A stretch of 48,481 bases of DNA from Bacillus sp. JCM 19058 (GCA_001310555.1 BAXO01000040.1:1-48481); one strand, 5' to 3'. Positions 1 to 10,746 are shown, counted from the first letter of the stretch. The notes: generated from the sequence alone by a model not told the origin. A program made the numbers and translations.

Positions 1-65
1 CTTTGCCCGACGAAGGCTTACCAGCCGCCCGCGGAAAACGACCACCTAGAGTGGAAATCAATGAT
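1..65. repeat. partial copy of a GC-rich Bacillaceae dispersed repeat
   Basis: The GC-rich stretch with a CCGCCCGCGGAAA core followed by AGTGGAAATCA is far richer in GC than the sequence that follows. Its reverse complement resembles the dispersed element with a GATTTCC...GGCGGACGCTTTCCGCGGGC core that recurs between genes in many Bacillaceae. It is cut by the window edge. The family assignment rests on memory of that motif, not on a search. Confidence 0.45.
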
Positions 66-212
66 CAAATGATCTTGTTCGGAGCATATAATGAAATTGA
101 TTCATTCAATTAATCAATACTTGTTCCATTAAGTATGAAAATGTGCTTTTGAGCAACTGAGAATAATTTCTTAGTGTATATAATAGAGTCACTCTGAAGG
201 AGTGTGAAAGTA

Positions 213-684
213 ATGAAAGAAGATGGGATTTTTGAACAATATGATTTTTACAGGGAGTCATCCATCCAACTACTTGATTCTGTTACCTCCGAGGAACAAG
301 CTGATTTGATTCCGGATGGACATAGCAATTCACTCCGCTGGAATTTAGGACATATCCTCGCTGCACAGGAGGGTGTCATGTATTCCTTTGGAATGAATCA
401 ACCCGGAAATATTCCCGAAAAGATACAGGAATCCTTCAATCCGGGGACGAGTCCAAAGGAATGGTCAGCCCCACCTCTTACCTTGAATGAAATACGCGAG
501 TTGTTACTAGAACAACAGAAACGAATAAGGGAGACATTCCGGAAAGTTGGGAGAACCAGCAGCCAATACGTTTCAATTTAGGGATAAAAAGTTAACTATG
601 GTGGGAGATCTGTTCGTATTCACCCTCTGGCATGAAGGGTTGCATCAGGGTGTCATAAACGGCATGAAACGAGCGTTAAAATAA
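213..684 (+). CDS. DinB-like four-helix protein (one frameshift)
   Basis: DinB/YfiT-like protein of about 157 aa, a four-helix bundle family that often carries a metal site and is implicated in thiol-dependent transferase reactions; the substrate is unknown here. The N-terminal part has the family's LRWNLGHILA helix, with its first metal-type His. The reading frame breaks near 552, where dropping one C from the CC before GGAAAG continues into KLGEPAANTF and the conserved end WHEGLHQGVINGMKRALK. The ATG at 213 is preferred over the GTG at 204 because the GGAG at 198-201 sits at the right distance from it and would be overlapped by the GTG. The gene is monocistronic, and the next gene on this strand starts more than 800 bases away. 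Confidence 0.8.
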
Positions 685-1513
685 GTACTCACTCATATAT
701 AGCTCCATTCACCCTAACCAAAGGCAGTCTTTGTGATGAAAGGAACATACCAAATACTTCTCGTACATCTTGTTAAACTTGGTGCCACAGGCCTGGCCTT
801 ACGATTTTCTTCATCTTCAATTGACCAGTTTCATGAAAAAAGGCGTCAAACATGGTTCTGTCTGTTTTCATCTGACGTCTTGAGCCACGCTTTAACTCGC
901 GCGAAACTTGCAACTAGAGGTTTTCCTTCACTGTGTAAGGCAGCATTCTTGTCTCGAACGTCCGTCAAATGTGTAAAGCTCCGTTTGTTTGTGCTAGACT
1001 ATAGATACGCCATAGACAAATCCCTCCGTATTGATTGTGTTTTAGTGGACTCAATCATACACAACTTGTCTATGGTTTTTTTTCACGTTTTGCGTATATT
1101 TTCATTAATGGAACCCATAAAAACTTTCCCTCCCTAATCACGTTACCCGATCATGGTATTCTTATAGAGGCCTTTGATCTATTGTTCAATGGTCTAATTT
1201 GCTAGGATATGGTCCCCCTGTTGAAGCTATGGATGATTTCGAATTCACTGCCTGATTGAATCAATAAATGGTGGACCTCATCCAGCAGCTTGTACTGCTT
1301 CGGCGCTGATCCTGTTTTCTTCATTGTAGTCTGTTCACTAATAACACGTCTGGTAGCATACAAGATTACAATTATTTCCATTAAATCATCTCTCGGTCAT
1401 TATACACCTTCTATTTAAAATAGTAGAGAAGATTATCTGACAGATTCACTGAAAAATCGTGCCGATTCCACTATAGTTTCATTACAAAAGGTTTACGAGG
1501 AGTCGATTTCAGG
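685..1513. other. gene-poor interval with degenerate coding-like traces
   Basis: No convincing gene. The minus strand of roughly 780-960 reads in alternating frames like an eroded protein but matches nothing I recognise. A 40-codon minus-strand ORF at 1202-1324 (MKKTGSAPKQYKLLDEVHHL...) looks coding in composition but has no clear ribosome binding site. A strong hairpin at 1010-1083 is listed separately. The last 100 bases should hold the promoter of the biuret operon, but I could not fix a convincing -35/-10 pair. Confidence 0.4.
1010..1083 (+). terminator. branched hairpin with U8 tail, terminator or small RNA end
   Basis: CCATAGACAA at 1010-1019 pairs perfectly with TTGTCTATGG at 1066-1075 and is followed by eight T. 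Inside the loop TGATTG (1032-1037) can pair with CAATCA (1052-1057). The layout is that of an intrinsic terminator with a nested stem. No intact plus-strand gene ends just before it, so it may end a small RNA or a decayed gene. Confidence 0.6.
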
Positions 1514-2209
1514 ATGATTAACGCGAACCCATACTCATTTCCGTATAACAGCAACTTAACAGCTAAAAATACAGCACTACTTATCATTGACATGCAAATA
1601 GATTTTTGTAGCACTGGCGGCTATGTCGATCAAATGGGATATGACCTATCATTGACACGTCGGGCTATTAAGCCAATTCAGCAACTGCTAAAGGTTGCGC
1701 GAACCATTCCGGATTTCACTGTTATCCACACTAGGGAAGGGCATCGGCCTGATTTAGCTGATTTGCCAGCCAATAAACGGTGGCGTAGCAAACGAATTGG
1801 CGCCGAAATTGGCTCTGAAGGGCCGATGGGGCGGATTCTCGTCCGTGGCGAGCCAGGCTGGAATATCATTGACGAACTCGAACCTGAACCAGGCGAGATT
1901 GTACTAGATAAGCCAGGTAAAGGCTGCTTTTATGCAACAGATTTAGATTTATTGTTGCGTACAAAAGGGATCGAAAACATAATTTTAACTGGCATTACGA
2001 CGGACGTTTGTGTCCATACGACGATGCGCGAGGCCAATGACCGTGGCTATGAATGCTTAATCCTCGATGACTGTACTGGCGCAACCGATCATATGAACCA
2101 TTTCGCTGCTTTAACTATGGTCACGATGCAGGGAGGCGTCTTTGGAAGTGTATCTAACTCGGCTGAAGTGATTAAAGAAATAAATCGGCTCACCCACCAA
2201 CAAATCTAG
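1514..2209 (+). CDS. biuH: biuret amidohydrolase (cysteine hydrolase, isochorismatase family)
   Basis: Hydrolyses biuret to allophanate and ammonia in the cytoplasm, the step before allophanate hydrolase in cyanuric acid and biuret catabolism. The 231-aa protein is intact. The family triad is visible as Asp26 (LLIIDMQIDF), Lys133 (LDKPGKGCFYATDL) and Cys166 (GITTDVCVHTT). Gln206 lies in TMVTMQGGVFG, where biuret hydrolases carry a substrate-binding Gln. From memory the Rhizobium enzyme has D36, K142, C175 and Q215, a nearly constant offset. The ATG at 1514 follows GAGGAG at 1497-1502. The downstream permease and allophanate hydrolase genes make the biuret assignment stronger than for an isolated isochorismatase-fold gene. 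A ureidoacrylate-type hydrolase is the main alternative. Confidence 0.86.
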   Translation: MINANPYSFPYNSNLTAKNTALLIIDMQIDFCSTGGYVDQMGYDLSLTRRAIKPIQQLLKVARTIPDFTVIHTREGHRPDLADLPANKRWRSKRIGAEIGSEGPMGRILVRGEPGWNIIDELEPEPGEIVLDKPGKGCFYATDLDLLLRTKGIENIILTGITTDVCVHTTMREANDRGYECLILDDCTGATDHMNHFAALTMVTMQGGVFGSVSNSAEVIKEINRLTHQQI

Positions 2210-2238
2210 AGAGGCACGTATGATTGGAGGAACATACA

Positions 2239-3525
2239 TTGAAAAATAAGGAGCACGCATTGCTAGAGGAAGAGTACGAACAGACTGCAGTGCCTATGAA
2301 AGCGAGAAAAAGCGTTCTCTCTGTTTCGCTTGTTTGGATCGGTTTTCCGATGATCATTACCGCATCTGTAACAGGGGCAACAATCGTAGCTGCCTTGGGG
2401 TTCTGGAAAGGGATGCTAGCCTTGCTGCTCGGAAATCTGATTTTATTTATGTATGTTGGTACCCTTGGCGTGCTCTCCACAAATAAAGGCTATCATTTTA
2501 CCTTACAATCCGCGATAACATTTGGGAGAAACGGGGCTAGGATTGTTTCGGGCTTATTATCGACTCTAGTTATCGGCTGGTTTGCCGTCCAAACGGGGTT
2601 GACTGGCCACCATATGAATGAAGCATTCGGCTCCAACTTTTTCCTTATTACGTTCATTGCCGGCATGCTCTATGTCGTGCTTACATTATTCGGCGTCAAA
2701 GCACTCTCGCTTATCGGAGCATCTCTGCTCCTTTCTTTTTTTTATTGTCGGCTCCTGGGCCGTCGGCCAAATTGTCACGGAACAAGGATGGACTGCGATC
2801 ATTACCTATACAGGGAACCAATCACTCTCCATTGGCATTGCGGTTACGATGGTTGTAGCCTTGTTTATTGATTCAGGTACAATGACTGGCGATTTCAACC
2901 GCTGGGCAAAAAAACAAAAGGGAATCGCTAATCGCTACGTTTACCGCATTTCCAATGGCAAATATGATTGCGATGGTATTCGGTGGATTAGTCGCTGCCT
3001 CGGCTAGCCAACATGCTGATTTTTTTTCAATATATCGCAGCTAAAGGGGGAGCCGTTGCTATTCTTGCCGTTTTGTTGTTGTTTTTAAATCTGGGCAGCG
3101 TCTGCTCCCATTGCTTATACAATGGAGCCGTTGGCTGGTCAAATCTGCTCAATAAAAAAATGAGGCTCACTGCCTTTGTGCTCGGAATGATTGGCACAGT
3201 CCTCGCCTTGTCTGGAGCATGGAACTATTTTATTACCTGGCTCAATATATTAGGGATTATCGTTCCGCCTATTGGCGCTATCATCATATGCGATCAACTT
3301 TTGGTCCGCAAAAAAGCAGAGATATCCTCAACGTTTCGCGGATATGCATTTGGGGCGTGGGCGATTGGCGCCTGTGCAGGCTTGGCTACGGAGTTACTTG
3401 CCCCCTCATTATCAACAGCCTTTATGGCGATGGTCATCGGGGGAATGAGCTATATTCTTCTCATGCAATATTCAACTTCACTAAAAAATACATCTCTACA
3501 TCACAAAACTATAGAAAGGAACTGA
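2239..3525 (+). CDS. NCS1-family nucleobase/cation symporter, probable biuret or triazine permease (three frameshifts)
   Basis: Multi-spanning membrane protein of about 428 aa related to CodB-type cytosine permeases of the NCS1 family. Recognisable segments are SVSLVWIGFPMIITASVTGA near the N-terminus, GWFAVQTG, and LNLGSVCSHCLYNGAVGWSN in the C-terminal half. The frame is broken at T8 (2746-2753), A7 (2908-2914) and T8 (3020-3027), and one base less in each run gives a continuous NCS1 protein. The TTG at 2239 follows GGAGG at 2226-2230 with 8 bases between. The gene lies between biuret hydrolase and allophanate hydrolase, with only six bases to the latter, so uptake of biuret, cyanurate or a related N-rich ring compound is the likely role; this is an inference from position. 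Confidence 0.85.
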
Positions 3526-3531
3526 TGACAC

Positions 3532-5288
3532 ATGGCCGACACGATTGCGTTTCCGCGATTGCTATCCATCAATTGGCTACGAGAACGTTATTGTAAGAGG
3601 GAGCTTACCCCACGAGAGGTCGTAACCGAAATCATAGCCCGTGTTACGGAAGACAAGGCCAAGCATGCATGGATTACAGCACCATCTTTTCCCTTAGTCG
3701 AGCCCTATCTCACAAAGTTAGAAGGAAGCAAGCCAACGGAGCTGCCTTTATGGGGCATTCCCTTTGCCATAAAAGATAACATTGATCTAGCTGGTGTAAA
3801 GACAACAGCAGGCTGCCCTGAGTATGCATATCTTCCTGAAAAGAGCGCAACGGTTGTGGAACGGCTCATCGCGGCTGGCGCTATCCCGATCGGAAAAACG
3901 AATCTCGACCAATTTGCAACAGGACTCGTTGGCACGAGGAGCCCTTATGGTGAAGTGCACAATGCGCTGCAAGATGAATTGATTAGCGGTGGCTCAAGCT
4001 CTGGCTCCGCAGTTGCAGTCGCTATGGGCCATGCGTCATTTGCCCTTGCGACAGACACGGCGGGTTCCGGACGGATTCCAGCGGCCTTACATCATCTGGT
4101 TGGCTATAAACCGAGTCTTGGTGCCTGGCCTGTTTCAGGCGTTGTTCCAGCTTGTGCCAGCATCGATTGTGTGACAGTGTTGGCAGGGGAACTAGATGAG
4201 GCATTACTTGTCGACCAAACGGTCCGTGGATTGGATGAGCAGGATCCATGGTCAAGAACACTTCCGTCCTGCAGCCGCTCATTCCCAAAAACGCTCTCTT
4301 TACCTAGAGAGGAGCTGACGTTTTTTTGGCCCGTATGCGGATGAGTATAAAGAACAGTGGGCCACAACGGTAAGAAGCCTGAAAAAGCTGCCAGTGCCTA
4401 TCCGCTACGTCGATACCGAGTTATTTTCAGAAGCGGCAGCGATTTTATACGAAGGCCCTGGGTTGCTGAACGGTGGGCGACATTAGGGAGATTTATCAAC
4501 AGTCATCCAGGCGCAACGATCTCGGTAACGGAACACGTGCTTCGCTCTGCCGAGGCGAAAGAATATGATGCCACAGCGGTCTTTACTGCGATCCATGCAC
4601 TGCAACACTTAACCCATAAAGCGAAACAATTGCTCGCTGATTCCGTCCTCATTTTACCTACATGTGGCGGAACATGGACACGGGAACAAGTACGGCAAAA
4701 CCCGATTCAAACGAATAGCGATATGGGACGCTATACAAATCATTGCAATCTCCTCGATTTATGCGCAGTCGCCCTTCCTGCGGGTTTTGCCGCCCCAAAC
4801 GTCCCTTTTGGTATTACCCTTTTTACGACGGCAGAGCAGGAAGGCATGTTGGCTAACTTGGCCTCGCATCTAACGAAGGAGTCCATATCAGAAACAGTCG
4901 AAGTGGCCGTATGTGGTCTGCATATGCGCGGGTTTCCGTTAGAGGCGCAAATCAGGCGCATGGCGCCACGTTCATCCGAGAAACGACGACTGCGCCAGCA
5001 TACCAGCTTGTGAAGCTCCCCACGACACCAGCCAAGCCCGGCTTGCTGAAAAAAGTAACCGGTGGCCGGTCAATCACGTTGGAGCTTTGGGAAATGCCTT
5101 CAAGCGAATTTGGGCGATTTGCGGCTTCCATTCCGGCTCCGCTTGGTATCGGCAAAATCGAGCTGTCTGATGGCAGGAAAGTGTCTGGTTTCATTTGTGA
5201 AGGCTATGCAGAAACGGATGCCGAAGACATTACCGACTATGGTGGGTGGCGCAACACCATTTATTGCCCAACCTGCGAATATCCATGA
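3532..5288 (+). CDS. atzF: allophanate hydrolase, amidase-signature family (two frameshifts)
   Basis: Splits allophanate into two ammonia and two CO2, completing biuret breakdown. The N-terminal amidase-signature domain shows the Lys/cis-Ser/Ser triad as Lys81 (FAIKDN), Ser155 (SGGSSSGSA) and Ser179 (TDTAGSGRIPAA), spaced exactly as in AtzF (K91/S165/S189, from memory). The C-terminal domain ends with EDITDYGGWR, typical of AtzF. Total length of about 585 aa fits the family. The frame breaks at T7 (4321-4327), where one T less restores LTFFGPYADEY, and near 4952, where one base appears to be missing between LEAQ and QAHGATFI. There is no biotin carboxylase gene nearby, so this is the carboxylase-independent version fed by biuret rather than urea amidolyase. 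Confidence 0.88.
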
Positions 5289-5650
5289 CAGACAACCTTT
5301 CTGCAGCTCCTTGACCAACTGAATGAAAAAGTCACAAAACCTTTGATTATTTTTAACTAGCGAAAACCTCCGATGAAATAGTTTTTTAGCCAAGAGATGC
5401 TCACACTCAAATACTTCATAAACCTTTTAAGAACTGCTTTAGGTTCTGTCACGGCCTTATAAAGCCTCACATATATTAACATTTTTATCACAGCCTTGGA
5501 GTACACTCTTACATGATAAAATATAAATTAAGTAACATAAATTACTTAATGACTTGAAGGTGTTTATATAGGTACAGCAGCCGGCCCTAATTAGAATTAT
5601 TAATGGCTGTTAAATCGGTCAGAAAGAATTAAGACTGATTGAGTAAGGAA
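5289..5650. other. intergenic interval downstream of the biuret operon
   Basis: AT-rich sequence with no open frame of note on either strand. It separates the plus-strand biuret operon from the convergent minus-strand operon. Apart from the hairpin that follows, I see nothing in it. Confidence 0.5.
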
Positions 5651-5695
5651 AATCAGGAGTACCAACGCTGATAGCAATGGAACTCCTGATTTTTA
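5651..5695. terminator. bidirectional intrinsic terminator between convergent operons
   Basis: AATCAGGAGT (5651-5660) pairs with ACTCCTGATT (5682-5691) around a 21-base loop. A T-rich tail follows on the plus strand and a TTTTCC tail on the minus strand. It lies between the end of the allophanate hydrolase gene and the stop codon of the convergent phosphatase-family gene at 5728, so it can serve both. Confidence 0.75.
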
Positions 5696-5727
5696 TAAAA
5701 TTTCTTCTTTAACTGTTTTTTATCTAC

Positions 5728-7515
5728 TTACTTAATGAACAACTCAGACATAAACTTCCCATCGATCGTCGATGCATCTTCCGTAGTAAGGAGATTAAAA
5801 ATCGTTTTTCCAGCATCATTCATAAAGTATGGAATGGATTTTTCAGAATTATGTTGATAACCATGCTTATTATTTTCCCCATGGAAGATAATAATGCCTT
5901 GATTTGAGGAATGATTGGTTATAGCTGTTGGTATCTGCGGACCATGATTGGCACCGGCTCTGATACTGGAGCTACTGTATCTTTTTTATTTGTTCCCCAT
6001 ACAAACCCTGAATTATAAGCAAAAATGACATCCCCCATACCTGGGCCCCAATATCCTACATATGAAGCGTCTTGCTTTTTTTAAAGTCAAGGCAGCAACG
6101 TTGACAGGATTGTCATTCAAGATGTGCGACCATGTTGTGATAGCATGGAAAATCTCGTTTTGAACCAATTCATAGTCGTCGATAGATACAATTCCATGCT
6201 CTTCTCTGCCCTCAAGATTAATGTAAACTTCCAGACCGCCTCTATCATCTTTTAGATATGCTTTTGAACGTGATAAAATGGGTAATCCATTATCATCTAA
6301 TTCGCAAAGATTACATTCTGCAAGTCTCAAGTAAATATCACAGAAATAATGATTAGGAACATTACCATGATCAGATGCCAAGATCACTGTCGTGTCATCA
6401 GACTTTCTGTTTAATAATTCACCTATTACTTTATCCAGAACGATGTAGCTATTCCGCATATTTTTCTCGTAGCGTTGAGATTGCTCTTCAGAATAAAATG
6501 GTGACGATGGGTCGTATTGGGCTAAGCTGGTATGATGCGTTTCATCATTAAGTCTAAAGACCGTAGCAAAATAATCAACTTGCTTTTTCTCCAGCAAGGT
6601 TAAAGCAGCCTCTGCCAACCACATTGCCTGATATTCTGCCTCTTCGAAGCCTGTTTCATAATATCGCTCATCGGGTGAAGCTTTTATAGCCCATGTTGAA
6701 ATAAATGGACCACATGTATCTAACAAAAATTCCTCTAAAGAAAGATCATTAGAAAGCCCAGTTGTCCTGTTAAACTGTGATTGAATCAAATCAATTTCAA
6801 GATTATCCAGATCATAATGAGCTAAATTAAATCTAACTATGCCTTCTTCATTATCTCCTAGTGGGATCCTGACCCATTCAGACCAGTTACCAACTGACAC
6901 ATCTTCTCTTATATTATTGTTTACAAGTAACCTAATGTTCTTATGATCCACTGGCTCTATATTAACCGTAACGTTTTTTCCATTGCTAATCTCTATATTA
7001 AATGAATAGACGCCATTATCCCTAGTAATCTCAGAACGATTATTTTTATCATGGTGAGCGATGGACGCTGTTGGTGGCCAACCTAAAGATTCCTTTTTCT
7101 CTTTTTTAGGCCATTTATTAATATTTGTACTAAACACTTTAGGTGGAGCCAGTTCAAAAGGTGCTTGACCTTGAAATGGGGCAAAATTAAAATGATCTGT
7201 TCCCTCTGTTGAAAGTGAATTAGGAAAATGAACAAGTGCCCCCTTTTTACCAAAAGAATTTGTTAAACCAATTAGATTATCTTCATTAGTTGTTACCTGA
7301 CCTTGGCCTCTCCAAGAAATTCCAGGTGATTGACCGGTCATAAAGGAAACCCAATTTACATCTCCCCAAGTTGAAATAAACGGAAATAGTTTCGAGGAGG
7401 AACCATTAGCTAACATTTTTTTTATGTTTGGAAGATATCCCTCAGAGCTAAATTTATAAATTAACTCTGGAATTAAACCATCTACGCCAAAAACAATTAC
7501 TTTTTGATTCTTCAT
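5728..7515 (-). CDS. alkaline-phosphatase-superfamily hydrolase (type I phosphodiesterase/pyrophosphatase-like, two frameshifts)
   Basis: Roughly 595-aa metalloenzyme of the alkaline phosphatase superfamily. It opens with VIVFGVDGL (metal ligand Asp12), followed by STWGDVNWVSFMTGQSPG, where Thr49 is the likely nucleophile. Further ligands are DETHH (Asp324, His327/328) and ASDHGN (Asp382-His383), and a late His lies in the segment ending NQGIIIFHG. A beta-rich insertion at about residues 155-260 is unusual. The frame breaks at T7 (6076-6082) and near 5958; after both corrections the protein runs to the TAA at 5728. The ATG at 7515 follows GGGAGG. No signal peptide is visible, so it is cytoplasmic. 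It is the last gene of the Tct/enolase operon, which suggests cleavage of a phosphate (or sulfate) ester in that pathway. The substrate is unknown. Confidence 0.8.
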
Positions 7516-7534
7516 AAATCCTCCCACAGCTCAG

Positions 7535-8690
7535 TTATTGAAAAACCTTCACTTTATATTCTTTTATTACATCTGTATTAATATCTACTCCAATACCTGG
7601 TTTCTCAGGAATCTTCACTTTTCCATCCTCTAACCGAATGGCATTGTAAATTAAATCCCCACGGAAAGGATGAGCGGACTGATCATATTCCAAAAACAGT
7701 TGAGCCGCATTTAATGATAATGGAGCTGATGGTAATGTCGCAATATACTGCATAGATGCAGCTAAGCCAATGCCGGAGCCCCAAACATGCGGAATGACTG
7801 TTAGATTCCAAGCTTGGGCAAGTGCAGCAATCTTCTTACACTCAGTATAACCGCCTGAAGAACATAGGTCAGGTTGTAATATATCTAAAGCTTTTTGAGA
7901 AGCCCATTGACGATACCCTATTTTTCCGAAAATATTCTCACCTGCAGCGATATATATACTAGTTAAATTCTTAACTTCTTTGTATCCCTCAATATCTTCT
8001 GGGGCTATCGGCTCCTCGAAAAAGTGTATATCGGCCTTTTCGAGTTCAAACAGCATTCTTCTTGTTTGTGATGAGTTATACGCCCCATTAGCATCTATCA
8101 TAATTGTAGGCCCTTTACCGACGGCATCACGAACTGCATAGATATACTCTAGATCCTCTTCAACTCCAAAGCCTATTTTTAGTTTAAATGCATTAAATCC
8201 ATTATTTAAATATTGTTTCGCTTCTTCAATAGCCGCTTTTATACCATCTGTATGTTTTTTTGCGGTAAAAGCCTGTTGCGTAAGGAGTAATGTCAGAGCG
8301 AAAATGCCCACCTATTAATTTACTTACAGGCTTGCCTAAAAACCGCCCAATGACATCCCAAATCGCAATATCAGTTCCGCTTATGGCATTTACAGCTGCC
8401 CCTCCTTGTCCAAAAGGCCGAGTTGCATTATACATTTCCTCCCACATTACCTCGACATCAAAAGGGTCTCTTCCTAACAAAAGTGGCTTAAAACAGAATT
8501 CTACAAAAGAGGCTGCAATTTCTGGGGGCTGCAAACCATGGCATAATGATTCACCCCAGCCAGTCACACCTTCATCTGTAACGATTTCCACTATCATTGT
8601 ACTTCTGCTTTGAACCCAGCCTTGCGAGAACGCAAATGGTTCTTCTATTGGTTTACTTATAACGTGAGGGATAACATCAATAATTTTCAA
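7535..8690 (-). CDS. enolase-superfamily enzyme, mandelate racemase group (probable acid-sugar dehydratase or racemase, one frameshift)
   Basis: Mandelate racemase/muconate lactonizing enzyme relative of about 385 aa with an N-terminal capping domain and a TIM barrel. After removing one base from T7 (8255-8261) the catalytic set is complete: Lys169-x-Lys171 (FKLKIG), metal ligands Asp199 (IMIDANG), Glu225 (HFFEEP) and Glu251 (AAGEN), and the His301-Asp274 dyad (IPHVWGSG and LQPDLCSSGG). These positions differ from mandelate racemase K164/K166, D195, E221, E247, D270 and H297 by a constant 4-5, which places it in the mandelate racemase subgroup that includes acid-sugar dehydratases. The Tct transporter genes upstream suggest that a carboxylate is imported and then processed here. 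The exact substrate cannot be read from the sequence. Confidence 0.88.
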
Positions 8691-8771
8691 AACTTGTCCT
8701 CCTATGGATTTGTTCAGTAGATTAATTGTTTTAGCATCCTCATCTTAAAAAAAGGAGTTAACTTTATACGT

Positions 8772-10278
8772 TTACCTGTCTGCTTTTTTCATCTTGTTCT
8801 TAAAGTAAGGAACAATCACAGGTAATACGACAGAAAGCACAGCTATAGACAAGAAAATTAAAGAAATTGGTTTTGTTAAGAAAATCATAAAACTGCCGTT
8901 TGAGACGGCTAAAGCTTGACGTAGCGATGTCTCTGCTATAGGTCCTATTACGATTCCAAGCAGCATTGGCGTAATTGGAAATTTAAATTTGTTAAAGATA
9001 AAACCTAATAAACCGAATACTAACATCACTTTCACATCAAATAACGAATTGTTATCAGCGTATGCTCCTACAAAACAAAGAACTAATAAAGCGGGAATGA
9101 GCATGTTAACTGGGATTTGTTTAACCTTGACAAATAACTTAACCGCAAAAGTTCCTTGAACAAACATAAAAATATTTACAATAATCAATCCAAGGATAAT
9201 TGTGTATACCATCTCCGCATAGTTAACAAACAAGTTGGGTCCCGGAGGAATCCCCTGAATCATCAATGCTCCTAACATGACCGCTGTTACGGTATCCCCT
9301 GGAATTCCTAAAGTCAGGAGAGGAATAAGTGCTGATCCGGTCACACCATTATTCCCTGACTCCGCTGCTGCTACACCATCAAGTGACCCTTTACCGAATT
9401 TTTCCTTATTTTTTGAAACTCTTCTGGCTTCGTTATAACTTAAAAACGCAGCTATAGCCGGCCCTGTCCCAGGAATGGCTCCAATAAATGTGCCGATCCC
9501 ACTAGATTTAAGAATCGTCTTTTTGTGATTCTTAACCAAATCGAAATACGACATTGCAGTCTTTTTTTACTTTAGTAATACTTTCATCCACAGCTAAATG
9601 AGCAGTTTGCGATTTCTTTAGAATTTCTGATATGGCAAATAATCCAATTAACGCAGGAATGAGATTAATTCCCGCAATTAATTCGCCATTGCCGAACGTG
9701 AAGCGTGCGGTACCACTAATTTGGTCAATTCCAATTGTTGAAACAAAAATACCCAGTGCACCCATGATTATTCCTTTTCGGAGATTTCCATGGCTCACAC
9801 TAATAATCATTGACAATCCAAATATTGCAAGTGCAAAGAACTCTGCCGGTCCAAAATTCAGTGCCACTTTTGATAATTGTGGCGCAATAAATAATAGGGC
9901 GAAAGCACTCACTATACCGCCAATTACAGACGCAATCAAAGCCATTTTAAGAGCAGATGCAGCCTGACCTTTTTCAGCTAGAGCATAACCATCAGCAACA
10001 GTAGCAGCCGAAGCTGGTGTTCCTGGTGTGTTAATTAATATTGCAGAAGCTGAACCTCCGTATGTACCCGCACAGTAAATTCCTAATAAAAATAACATCG
10101 CTGTCGTTGGTTCCATACCATATGTGAATGGTAACATTAGAGCTATCCCCATAGTTGCTGATAATCCTGGAAGAGCTCCAAAGATGAAACCGACTAAAAC
10201 TCCAATGGCAATGAATAATAAATTATTAAAGTGAAATATGCCTAGTAGACCATTTATGATATCTTCCATTTCATTCAC
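8772..10278 (-). CDS. tctA: tripartite tricarboxylate transporter, large permease TctA (one frameshift)
   Basis: About 501-aa polytopic membrane protein of the TctA family, the main translocation subunit of a sodium- or proton-driven carboxylate importer that uses a periplasmic-type binding protein. Family landmarks are LVGFIFGALPGLSATMGIALMLPFT near the start, YGGSASAILINTPGTPASAAT, and IGAIPGTGPAIAAFLSYNEARR in the second half. The frame breaks at T7 (9562-9568); one base less joins ITKVKK to TAMSYFDLVKNHKK. Gene order TctC-TctB-TctA on the minus strand is preserved. Substrates of Tct systems range from citrate to aromatic acids, so the neighbouring enolase enzyme is the better clue to the cargo. 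Confidence 0.92.
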
Positions 10279-10290
10279 CCTTTTGTTGTT

Positions 10291-10746
10291 TTAAGGAAGC
10301 CTTATATACATTAAATGTTCAAAAATATAACTGATTAAAAAAAATATAAATGATCATGATTGGATACATGTACCATTTCCTAACTGCTAATATCCACATA
10401 ATTAAAAGCATTGCGATAATGGATGAGAAGATAAACCCAACCAAATCTATGCAAAAAAACGTACCCAATCGTAATAAGCATTACTAAAATACTTGCTCGA
10501 ACATTCTCATTCTTTTTTGATTCTGGTTTATCAGTAATCGAGCTATTTGACTCTTTTTTTTATGAAAGTGCCCAAAAAAGATAATCCGCTGATAATCATG
10601 ACAATTAAGGCCAGCAAATTCGGGAAAAATTCAGGACCAAAAGGATGATCTTTCTCCATTTGAATTTGATTAGGAATAATGAGTTGCCAGAATACTACAC
10701 TTCCTATTAGAAAAAATAACCACAAATAGCGCTCTTTGTGTATCAT
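10291..10746 (-). CDS. tctB: tripartite tricarboxylate transporter, small permease TctB (three frameshifts)
   Basis: Small membrane subunit of about 150 aa with four predicted hydrophobic segments, starting YLWLFFLIGSVVFWQLIIP and continuing with FFPNLLALIVMIISGLSFLG. A charged loop (ESNSSITDKPESKKNENVR) is followed by two more hydrophobic stretches and the end EHLMYIRLP. Three runs carry one extra base each: T8 (10554-10561), A7 (10453-10459) and A8 (10337-10344). The ATG at 10746 has GGTGAG upstream; an ATG at 10767 is possible but lacks a binding site. TctB is poorly conserved, so the call rests on size, topology and position between TctC and TctA. Confidence 0.82.

Noticed and set aside
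733..1137. A 134-codon open frame on the plus strand
   Set aside because: It has no ribosome binding site and a shadow-like composition, and its end runs through the terminator hairpin at 1010-1083.
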